A DNA stretch of 7,238 nt, taken from Bacteroidota bacterium. GTDB lineage: Bacteria; Bacteroidota; Bacteroidia; Bacteroidales; GCA-2748055. Every line of letters begins with the position of its first letter. Position 1 is the first letter of the stretch. Location of the stretch: the NCBI GenBank assembly GCA_030592605.1, contig JAUVIT010000078.1, forward strand, positions 1-7,238, read 5' to 3'. The position numbers were made by a program, and so were the translations under genes. The notes beneath the pieces were generated by a model. It did no database searches and was not told the DNA's origin. It saw only the letters and a list, made by a program, of their open reading frames with translations. This document shows positions 1 to 5,997 of this stretch, in pieces.

Positions 1-92
1 CTGCGGGTTACAACTTGTTCCTGATGGGAGAGAATTTTATGAAGGAGAAGGATCCGGGAGCCGCTTGTGAACGCTTCATTAACAAGATATAA
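1..92 (+). CDS. trpC: Indole-3-glycerol phosphate synthase, C-terminal end only (5' part outside window)
   Basis: Reading from base 3, the window opens inside a frame giving 29 residues and ending at TAA (90-92). The peptide contains GYNLFLMGENFM followed by KDPGAACERFI. This matches the usual end of indole-3-glycerol phosphate synthase: the last barrel strand with its LMG phosphate-binding turn, then a terminal helix with a DPG motif. The enzyme closes the ring of carboxyphenylamino-deoxyribulose phosphate to make indole-3-glycerol phosphate, the substrate of TrpA, in the cytoplasm. Being followed directly by trpF, trpB and trpA strongly supports the call despite the short fragment. The catalytic residues lie outside the window, so the integrity of the gene cannot be judged. 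Confidence 0.88.
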   Translation, partial: AGYNLFLMGENFMKEKDPGAACERFINKI

Positions 93-108
93 CAGAAATA
101 TATTTGGA

Positions 109-744
109 ATGCTTGAGCGAAGGAAGATACAAATTAAGGTGTGTGGGATGCGTGATCCTCTTAACCTTGAACAAGTTTGTGCCCTTGTTCCCGAGTTTGT
201 TGGTTTTATCTTCTACCCCCGGTCCAGGCGTTTCGTTGGGACCGATCCCGATCCTGAGCTGTTTAAGATTCCCGGCCCGGCAATTAAGAAAGTGGGAGTG
301 TTTGTGGATGAAGAGCTTTCGCAATTGAAAAAGACCATAAACAAATATGGCCTTGATGCGGTGCAGCTTCATGGAGGAGAAACTGCATCTTATTGTCGAC
401 AGCTGTCCGGGGAAGCAGTTGAGGTGTTCAAAGCGCTTGAACCGCATACATCCCATTCGGAATTGGAGAAATACCTGGAGGTGGTGGACCACTTGTTGTT
501 TGATTCTGCGGCATCAGGAAAAGGCGGAACTGGTCAGAAATTCGATTGGAATTTGCTTGAGGATCTGCCTCTTTCCGCATCTTTTTTACTTAGCGGTGGG
601 ATAGCCCCCCCTGATGCGGGGCTTATACGGACCCTCGATCTCCAGGGATTGATGGGAGTGGATGTGAACAGCAGGTTTGAGCTGTCGCCCGGGTTAAAAG
701 ATATAGAATCATTGAAGGAATTTGTCATTGAAATCAGAAACTAG
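109..744 (+). CDS. trpF: Phosphoribosylanthranilate isomerase
   Basis: TrpF catalyses the Amadori rearrangement of N-(5-phosphoribosyl)anthranilate to carboxyphenylamino-deoxyribulose phosphate, the step before TrpC. From the chosen start it has 211 residues, normal for this single-domain (beta/alpha)8 enzyme. Visible motifs: KVCGMRD with the general-base Cys12; GFIFYPRSRR at 32-41; QLHG at 86-89; LLFD with the general-acid Asp132; GGTG at 139-142; LSGGI at 161-165; and GVDVNSRFE at 183-191. The last motif replaces the commoner SSGxE, a variant I associate with Bacteroidota. Start choice: the frame is open back to a GTG at 67, but that would overlap trpC by 26 bases and add 14 unconserved residues. 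The ATG at 109 lies 16 bases after the trpC stop and puts the KVCG strand at the usual distance from the N-terminus. No clear Shine-Dalgarno sequence is seen. trpB follows after 6 bases. Confidence 0.95.
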   Translation: MLERRKIQIKVCGMRDPLNLEQVCALVPEFVGFIFYPRSRRFVGTDPDPELFKIPGPAIKKVGVFVDEELSQLKKTINKYGLDAVQLHGGETASYCRQLSGEAVEVFKALEPHTSHSELEKYLEVVDHLLFDSAASGKGGTGQKFDWNLLEDLPLSASFLLSGGIAPPDAGLIRTLDLQGLMGVDVNSRFELSPGLKDIESLKEFVIEIRN

Positions 745-750
745 AAGCTT

Positions 751-1932
751 ATGGGATATAAGGTGGATTCAGGAGGTTTTTATGGAGAATATGGGGGAGC
801 CTATATTCCAGAAATGCTTTATCCAAATATCAGGGAGCTTGAAGATAGCTATATGAACATTATTCAGTCGGAAGGTTTTCAGAGTGAATTCAGGCTCTTG
901 CTAAGAGATTATGCAGGCAGACCCACCCCGCTTTTCAAAGCGGAGCGCCTGTCGGCTCACTATGGGACTCAGATTTTTCTAAAAAGAGAGGATCTGAACC
1001 ATACCGGTGCTCACAAGATCAATAACACTATAGGTCAGATCCTGATGGCCAGACAGCTTAAGAAGAAAAGGATTATTGCAGAAACCGGTGCGGGACAGCA
1101 TGGAGTTGCAACTGCCACTGTGTGTGCACTTACCGGAATGGAGTGTATTGTTTATATGGGAGCCCTGGACATGGAGCGACAGGCACCCAATGTCAAGAAG
1201 ATGCTTATGCTGGGAGCAGAGGTAAGACCGGTACACAGCGGCAATAAAACACTGAAAGATGCTACCAATGAGGCCATACGCGACTGGATCAATCATCCGG
1301 TGGACACCCACTATATCATTGGTTCGGTGGTCGGGCCACACCCATATCCTGATATGGTAACCCGGTTTCAGTCTGTGATCTCAGAGGAGATTCGGATGCA
1401 GGTAATGGAGAAGACAGGCCGGGATTATCCGGATTACCTGGTGGCCTGTGTGGGTGGGGGTAGCAATGCTGCAGGCGCCTATTATCATTACCTGGATGAT
1501 CGGCGTGTCAGTTTGATATCGGCCGAAGCAGCAGGCAAGGGTTTAGATAGCGGTCTTACGGCAGCCACCTCATTGTTGGGCAGGCCCGGGATCATACATG
1601 GCAGCAGGACCCTGCTAATGCAGGATGATGATGGACAGATCGAAGAACCCTACTCCATTTCGGCAGGACTCGATTATCCCGGTGTGGGCCCCCTCCATGC
1701 ATGGCTGGCCGAATCGGGTAGGGCAAGGGTGTATGCCATTACAGATGATGAGGCTCTGCAGGCTGCATTTCTCTGTACCAGGAAAGAGGGGATTATTCCG
1801 GCCCTTGAGACTGCCCATGCCCTGGCAGCACTTGAGAAAATCAATCCCGGAGCAGAGGATGTGGTGGTGGTAAATCTTTCTGGCAGGGGAGATAAGGATA
1901 TGGACACCTATATCGATAAATTAGAAATCTAA
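751..1932 (+). CDS. trpB: Tryptophan synthase beta chain
   Basis: The beta subunit condenses indole with L-serine to L-tryptophan using pyridoxal phosphate; indole arrives through a tunnel from TrpA in the alpha2-beta2 complex. The 393-residue length is typical. Motifs in order: [10 protein letters not shown] near 12-21; GRPTPL at 56-61; HTGAHKINN at 84-92 with the PLP-binding Lys89; AETGAGQHG at 110-118 with the catalytic Glu111; GGGSNA at 235-240 for the cofactor phosphate; [11 protein letters not shown] at 304-314; and SGRGDKD at 377-383 near the cofactor ring. This is the standard TrpB1 type, which pairs with TrpA, not the longer TrpB2 type. It starts at ATG 751, six bases after trpF, and ends three bases before trpA, so all three should be co-transcribed. 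Nothing is truncated or unusual. Confidence 0.98.
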   Translation: MGYKVDSGGFYGEYGGAYIPEMLYPNIRELEDSYMNIIQSEGFQSEFRLLLRDYAGRPTPLFKAERLSAHYGTQIFLKREDLNHTGAHKINNTIGQILMARQLKKKRIIAETGAGQHGVATATVCALTGMECIVYMGALDMERQAPNVKKMLMLGAEVRPVHSGNKTLKDATNEAIRDWINHPVDTHYIIGSVVGPHPYPDMVTRFQSVISEEIRMQVMEKTGRDYPDYLVACVGGGSNAAGAYYHYLDDRRVSLISAEAAGKGLDSGLTAATSLLGRPGIIHGSRTLLMQDDDGQIEEPYSISAGLDYPGVGPLHAWLAESGRARVYAITDDEALQAAFLCTRKEGIIPALETAHALAALEKINPGAEDVVVVNLSGRGDKDMDTYIDKLEI

Positions 1933-1935
1933 GCA

Positions 1936-2730
1936 ATGAGTAACAGAATTGATCAACTTTTCAGGGAGAGGGACAAAGAGATTCTATCCATATATATCAC
2001 TGCAGGTTATCCGGGCATCAATGATACCCCACGACTCTTGAGAGCACTCCAGGAACATGGTGCCGATATGGTAGAGATTGGCATTCCTTTTTCCGATCCA
2101 CTGGCAGATGGCCCTGTGATCCAGCAAAGCAGCCAGCTTGCCCTTCAAAATGGCATAACACTGGATCTGCTTTTCAATCAATTGAAAGAGATCCGGAAGA
2201 GCGTTAACATCCCCCTGGTCATGATGGGTTATTTGAATCCTGTTCTACAGATGGGCGTGGAGCGGTTTTTAAGCAGGTGCAGGGATACCGGCATTGACGG
2301 AGTAATTGTTCCCGATCTGCCACCCGCCGAGTATGAGAGCCATTACCTTGAATTGTTTCGAAGCTATGGTATATACAACTCCTTGCTTGTGACCCCCCAT
2401 ACCGATGATACACGAATAAGGCAGATTGCAGCACTTTCAGAAGGATTTCTTTACCTGGTGGCAGCTTCTTCCACCACAGGAGCAAGGACTTCGGTAGGAG
2501 ATCAACAGAGGGATTATTTTCAGCGACTGAAAATGATGAAGCTCCAGGTTCCCGGACTCATCGGTTTTGGAATTTCCAATCGGCCTACGTTTTTAACAGC
2601 CTGTAAATATGCCAGGGGAGCCATTATTGGAAGTGCATTTATTGAAGCACTTGGAGCTGAGAACTCTCTTTCAATTGAGGAGCGGGTGGAGAGATTTATG
2701 GGAGAAATAAGAGGAAAAATCCCAGCTTAG
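1936..2730 (+). CDS. trpA: Tryptophan synthase alpha chain
   Basis: The alpha subunit splits indole-3-glycerol phosphate into glyceraldehyde-3-phosphate and indole, and passes indole to TrpB. The 264 residues fit the usual (beta/alpha)8 length. The catalytic pair is in place: Glu47 in MVEIGIPFSDPLADGP and Asp58 in the same motif, corresponding to Glu49 and Asp60 of the enteric enzyme. PLVMMGYLNP at 93-102, GVIVPDLPP at 122-130 and the phosphate-binding GFGIS at 210-214 are also present. Mobile loop 6 reads SSTTGA (178-183), in place of the enterobacterial SGVTGA. The ATG is only 3 bases after the trpB stop, which favours coupled translation and 1:1 subunit supply. It is the last trp gene; its TAG (2728-2730) interlocks with the TAA of the convergent gene. 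Confidence 0.97.
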   Translation: MSNRIDQLFRERDKEILSIYITAGYPGINDTPRLLRALQEHGADMVEIGIPFSDPLADGPVIQQSSQLALQNGITLDLLFNQLKEIRKSVNIPLVMMGYLNPVLQMGVERFLSRCRDTGIDGVIVPDLPPAEYESHYLELFRSYGIYNSLLVTPHTDDTRIRQIAALSEGFLYLVAASSTTGARTSVGDQQRDYFQRLKMMKLQVPGLIGFGISNRPTFLTACKYARGAIIGSAFIEALGAENSLSIEERVERFMGEIRGKIPA

Positions 2731-3443
2731 AAATCGAGCCAGATCAGGGTCTTTAACTGCAAATACCACCCGGTCCAGTCAGAGCTCAGCACCCGGTCTA
2801 AGTCCTTAGGATCCAACAAGGGATCCCCATCACTGGTGTCTTTAAGATTCCCCTTCAAATCGACCAGGTATCCTGCTTCCATTCCAAGGGATAATTTTTT
2901 GAGCTTATACATAAGTTCTCCTCCAACAGCAATGCTTGGACTAATGGACCTGTATTTGTTGCTCAAGCCATCAGAGTAGTTAAATATGGTGTAGTAGGAT
3001 TGAATGGTCATACTGGTATAATTTGCATCCAAGCTCCCGTTCAAACTTAGGTCAATACGATCGCCACCCAAAACAAGGTAAGATAGATATGCTCCCAGGC
3101 GGTGAGAGACGGCATTAAATTCCGTGTAAATGTCTCCTGAGTAATCGGCATAAGAGGATTTGGCTCCTGTGGTCGAATAATTGTACCTGCCACCAACACG
3201 GATATGATCATATAACTGCTTAAACACGGTGAAAGAAGCGGCGGTAAATGGGGGGAAGGAGCTTGTTATCTTCCCTTCTACCGGATAGGTGCTTAGAATA
3301 TGCTCTTGCAGATATTTCATATCTCCCATGCGAAAACTTGCAGCCCCTGCAGCGATGGAGATGCCACCGTTCTGAGCCAGGCTGTGTTGAGCAGAGACAA
3401 GCAGCATGGCCAATACGATCATATAAGAAATGCGCTTTCTCAT
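2727..3443 (-). CDS. Putative outer-membrane beta-strand-rich protein with signal peptide, function unknown
   Basis: I do not recognise a named family. The 238-residue product begins with a clear signal peptide: basic MRKR, a hydrophobic stretch at about 7-18, and a likely signal peptidase I site after SLA at residue 23. The mature part is rich in alternating hydrophobic/polar stretches typical of amphipathic beta strands, such as HIRVGGRYNYS at 80-90, RLGAYLSYLVLG at 115-126, ISPSIAVGGELMYKL at 167-181 and LSLGMEAGYLVDL at 184-196. It ends in GWYLQLKTLIWLDF, with a terminal Phe as in many outer-membrane beta-barrels, which supports export to the outer membrane. The ATG overlaps the stop of the upstream lipoprotein gene as ATGA (3440-3443), so translation is probably coupled. 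It is the last gene of the - strand run, and its stop lies inside the trpA stop region. Confidence is high that the gene is real, moderate that it is a barrel; a periplasmic beta-sandwich is the alternative. Confidence 0.78.
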   Translation of the reverse strand: MRKRISYMIVLAMLLVSAQHSLAQNGGISIAAGAASFRMGDMKYLQEHILSTYPVEGKITSSFPPFTAASFTVFKQLYDHIRVGGRYNYSTTGAKSSYADYSGDIYTEFNAVSHRLGAYLSYLVLGGDRIDLSLNGSLDANYTSMTIQSYYTIFNYSDGLSNKYRSISPSIAVGGELMYKLKKLSLGMEAGYLVDLKGNLKDTSDGDPLLDPKDLDRVLSSDWTGWYLQLKTLIWLDF

Positions 3444-3880
3444 AAGTCAGCCCCCAGGTTAAAGTCAATGGCATACTTCAGGGTATCGGTCAGAGCTTCA
3501 TAGCTAACCTTATCAGCCAGGCTGTTACTGTTGCTGGAGTAGTAGAATTCCAGGTAGAGGGTATCAATCCCAGATGAATCTGCCAGCATGGAATTGATCC
3601 AGAAGGATCCGGAGCTGCTGTCCGATTCATAAACTGATGTATGCACAAGGTCTGCATAGATATAATAGAATTCACCACCTTCAACCTCCACCTGATAACT
3701 CACTTCAAGGCTGTCGTTGACCGGTGGGTTGTACAGGGTGTCCAGGTTGCATGTTACCGATACCAGTGGCGGATCCCCTGGGACAGGTTCTACATAGTAG
3801 GTATTCGAATCGGAGTAGAAGCAAGCCGGTAATCCTGATAATAGCAGTGCTGCAAAAAAAATGGAGATATACTTTCTCAT
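3440..3880 (-). CDS. Putative small lipoprotein, function unknown
   Basis: From the chosen start the product has 146 residues: basic MRK, a hydrophobic segment, then a lipobox LPAC with the lipidated Cys at residue 20. Asp is absent at +2, so retention at the inner membrane is not indicated. The following FYSDS has only one acidic residue, so it is not a classic Bacteroidota surface-export (LES) signal. After a Pro-rich linker (EPVPGDPP, 31-38) the mature part is acidic and rich in Tyr, Ser and Asp, with beta-type stretches such as SLEVSYQVEVEGGEFYYIY (57-75) and DTLYLEFYYSS (106-116), suggesting a small Ig-like or beta-sandwich domain. No catalytic motif is visible. The frame is open to a TTG at 3934, overlapping ddl; ATG 3880 is preferred because it puts the signal sequence at the N-terminus. 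ddl ends 31 bases upstream, and the stop overlaps the start of the next gene (ATGA). Confidence 0.8.
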   Translation of the reverse strand: MRKYISIFFAALLLSGLPACFYSDSNTYYVEPVPGDPPLVSVTCNLDTLYNPPVNDSLEVSYQVEVEGGEFYYIYADLVHTSVYESDSSSGSFWINSMLADSSGIDTLYLEFYYSSNSNSLADKVSYEALTDTLKYAIDFNLGADL

Positions 3881-3911
3881 GAGGGCAGTAAAAGTAGCAA
3901 AAAAAGTGCTC

Positions 3912-4883
3912 CTATGTGCCCAGAACCTCATCAATAACCTGCTGAAGGACCGTAGACATTTCCATCCCCATGCTGCTAACCTGTTTTGGAATAATACTCT
4001 CCTCAGACATTCCCGGAATAGAATTCAATTCCAGAAAGTATACCTGGTTGCCTTTGATAATAAAATCGACCCTGATAATGCCGGTGCTATTGGTCAGGTT
4101 ATATATGTCCATGGCCATATCCTGACATTTTTTTGTTACATCATCGTCTATCCGGGCCGGGGTAATCTCTTCGGCCTTGCCCTCTGTATACTTGGCTTCA
4201 TAGTCGAAGAATTCATTTTTCGAAACGATTTCAGTAATGGGAAACAAGGTAAAACCATCACGTCCTTTCATAAGGCCACAGGTAACTTCAGTACCTTTAA
4301 TATATCTTTCTACGATAGCTTCATCATCTTCTTGTAGGGCTTCCTCCAGGGCTCCTTGCAAGTCTTCAAGACGGCTCACCTTGGCTATCCCAAAACTCGA
4401 TCCCCCATTGTTGGGTTTCACGAAGCAGGGAAATCCAACCATCTCACCCACTGCTTCCAGGTCAGTTTCAATGTTTTTTCGAACGAGACTCGCTTCGGGT
4501 GTGAGCACATTATGTTGCTTGAGGAAACTTTTACAGGTGTATTTATTAAATGTCAGTGCTGAGGAGAATTGATTGGAACAGCTGTATGGAATTCCCATGA
4601 TATCGAAACATCCCTGGAGTTTTCCATCTTCACCCGGGGTGCCATGGATGGTGTTCCAGGCAAAATCGAAAGTAAGCTTTTCTTCTTTATTCAGAAAGCT
4701 AAAACTGTTTTTGTCCAGTGGCACCCTCTTTTTCCCAAGGTGTACGGTCCACTTATCTTTTTTTGCCTCAACAAGGTAACAGGAATGGCCTGCAGCTTCA
4801 AGCCATTTAAGTACCTGCTCGGCACTTTTCATGGAGATCACATGTTCAGAAGAATCTCCTCCGGTAAAAATGGCAATATTCAT
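3912..4883 (-). CDS. ddl: D-alanine--D-alanine ligase
   Basis: This ATP-grasp enzyme joins two D-alanines for the peptidoglycan pentapeptide in the cytoplasm. At 323 residues it is of ordinary length. Visible features: TGGDSSEHVIS at 7-17 with Glu13, which binds the first D-Ala; HGTPGEDG at 80-87; TFNKYTCK at 111-118 and FVKPNNGGSSFGIAKV at 154-169, with ATP-contacting lysines 114 and 156; EAIVERYIKGTEV at 188-200; the omega-loop EAKY at 229-232; RVDF at 271-274; and LELNSIPGMSEES at 284-296 with metal ligands Glu285 and Asn287 (Asp273 being the third). Tyr232 in EAKY indicates D-Ala-D-Ala ligase activity, since D-Ala-D-lactate ligases of the vancomycin-resistant Leuconostoc type carry Phe there. 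The ATG follows a purine-rich AGAAGAG, which directly abuts it and is too close to be a normal ribosome site. The rluD stop is 81 bases upstream. Confidence 0.97.
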   Translation of the reverse strand: MNIAIFTGGDSSEHVISMKSAEQVLKWLEAAGHSCYLVEAKKDKWTVHLGKKRVPLDKNSFSFLNKEEKLTFDFAWNTIHGTPGEDGKLQGCFDIMGIPYSCSNQFSSALTFNKYTCKSFLKQHNVLTPEASLVRKNIETDLEAVGEMVGFPCFVKPNNGGSSFGIAKVSRLEDLQGALEEALQEDDEAIVERYIKGTEVTCGLMKGRDGFTLFPITEIVSKNEFFDYEAKYTEGKAEEITPARIDDDVTKKCQDMAMDIYNLTNSTGIIRVDFIIKGNQVYFLELNSIPGMSEESIIPKQVSSMGMEMSTVLQQVIDEVLGT

Positions 4884-4964
4884 CTCTTCTTAAGTTGAAA
4901 GGTTCCCTACTTAAATGTAACACCTTTTATACGAATGTGCATTGAGAAAGTGGATTCATTACTA

Positions 4965-5987
4965 TTATTCATCACGACGCCCCTGGATATAGGTGTGCCA
5001 TTTCTGTAGTACAGAGCTGAATCCTGCGGGGAACGGAGCATCGAAAAGCATATCTTCGCCCGAGGAAGGATGTACAAAACCCAGTGTCCGGGCATGCAGG
5101 GCCTGTCCGGGTATGAGATCAAAACAATTCTGAACAAACTGTTTGTACTTGGTAAAGGTGGTTCCCCTTAGAATACGGTCACCTCCATACTCCGGATCAT
5201 TGAACAGGGGATGCCCCAGGTACTGAAAGTGAACCCTGATCTGATGAGTGCGACCTGTTTCCAGTCTGCATTCCACCAGGTTCACATAACCCAGACGCTC
5301 CAGAACGCGATAGTGGGTCACGGCCTCCTTACCCTGGTCTCCATCGGGGAAAACATGCATCTGTTTTCTGTTCTTAGGATTTCTGCCTAAATGCCCGATA
5401 ATGGTCCCTTCCTCATCCTTCATATCGCCCCATACGAGTGCAGCATAGGTCCTTTTGGAAGTTTTATGAAAAAATTGACTGGCCAGTTTATTGAGAGCAA
5501 GCTCATTTTTTGCAACCACCAGCAATCCGGAGGTGTTCTTATCGATCCGGTGTACCAATCCTGGCCTCTCCTCGCCTGAGTGAAATAGCGGATTGTCTTT
5601 AAGATGGTACATCAATGCGTTTACCAGTGTTCCTGAATAATTACCATACCCGGGGTGAACCACCAGACCAGCTTGCTTATTGAGCACAATTACATCCTCA
5701 TCTTCAAATATAATATCCAGGGGGATATCCTCGGGAATCAGCTTAATTTTCCGCGGGGGATGGGGTAAAACAAGGCTTACTATATCTCCCGGTTTTACCC
5801 GGTAGTTTGGCTTCACCGGGGAACCGTTGGAGAGGATATTGCCTGCATTAGCAGCAGATTGGATTCTGCTTCTTGAGGTATTTTCAAGGTAATTGTGGAG
5901 AAATTTATCTATGCGCAGGGGGGTCTGGCCAGGGTCGGCTGTGAACCTGAAATGTTCAAATAATTCGTTATTGTCTGCAGGTTCCAC
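4965..5987 (-). CDS. rluD: RluA/RluD-family 23S rRNA pseudouridine synthase with S4 domain
   Basis: The enzyme isomerises specific uridines to pseudouridine; RluD modifies helix 69 of 23S rRNA (U1911, U1915, U1917 in E. coli). The 340 residues show an N-terminal S4 RNA-binding domain at about 24-75 (LRIDKFLHNYLENTSRSRIQ, then ILSNGSPVKPNYRVKPGD) and the catalytic domain. The latter has IIFEDEDVIVLNKQAGLVVHP at about 92-112, GLVHRIDKNTSG at 143-154 with the catalytic Asp149, and RLETGRTHQIRVHF at 241-254, the classic RluA-family signature. The N-terminal FEHFRF is, from memory, typical of Bacteroidota RluD proteins. The start codon used is GTG at 5987, 10 bases after the stop of the upstream gene; an ATT at 6002 is the only obvious in-frame alternative upstream, so the exact start is uncertain. 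The precise target site is inferred from family resemblance; RluA or RluC specificity cannot be excluded. Confidence 0.9.
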   Translation of the reverse strand: MEPADNNELFEHFRFTADPGQTPLRIDKFLHNYLENTSRSRIQSAANAGNILSNGSPVKPNYRVKPGDIVSLVLPHPPRKIKLIPEDIPLDIIFEDEDVIVLNKQAGLVVHPGYGNYSGTLVNALMYHLKDNPLFHSGEERPGLVHRIDKNTSGLLVVAKNELALNKLASQFFHKTSKRTYAALVWGDMKDEEGTIIGHLGRNPKNRKQMHVFPDGDQGKEAVTHYRVLERLGYVNLVECRLETGRTHQIRVHFQYLGHPLFNDPEYGGDRILRGTTFTKYKQFVQNCFDLIPGQALHARTLGFVHPSSGEDMLFDAPFPAGFSSVLQKWHTYIQGRRDE

Positions 5988-5997
5988 GGACGGTTGT

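Noticed and set aside
67..108. Upstream GTG start for trpF, overlapping trpC
   Set aside because: It adds 14 residues not expected in the family and overlaps trpC by 26 bases; the ATG at 109 gives the normal N-terminus.
2767..2798. Nine-base direct repeat CACCCGGTC, 23 bases apart
   Set aside because: It lies inside coding sequence in different reading phases, with no further copies or dyad symmetry; it is expected by chance at this length.
2811..2828. Two GGATCC palindromes six bases apart that could pair as a hairpin terminator for trpA
   Set aside because: The stem is only six base pairs, no T-run follows, and the bases encode the GDPLLDPK segment of the convergent gene. It is more likely a chance codon effect.
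3861..4337. A 158-codon open frame on the + strand opposite ddl
   Set aside because: It lies wholly antisense to a well-conserved ddl gene and its product is His-, Phe- and Asn-rich with no domain-like pattern. It is best explained as a shadow of ddl codon use.
4907..5137. A 76-codon - strand frame running through the end of rluD into the rluD/ddl spacer
   Set aside because: Most of it overlaps rluD in another frame, and its sequence has no signal peptide or domain; only the last stretch lies in the spacer.
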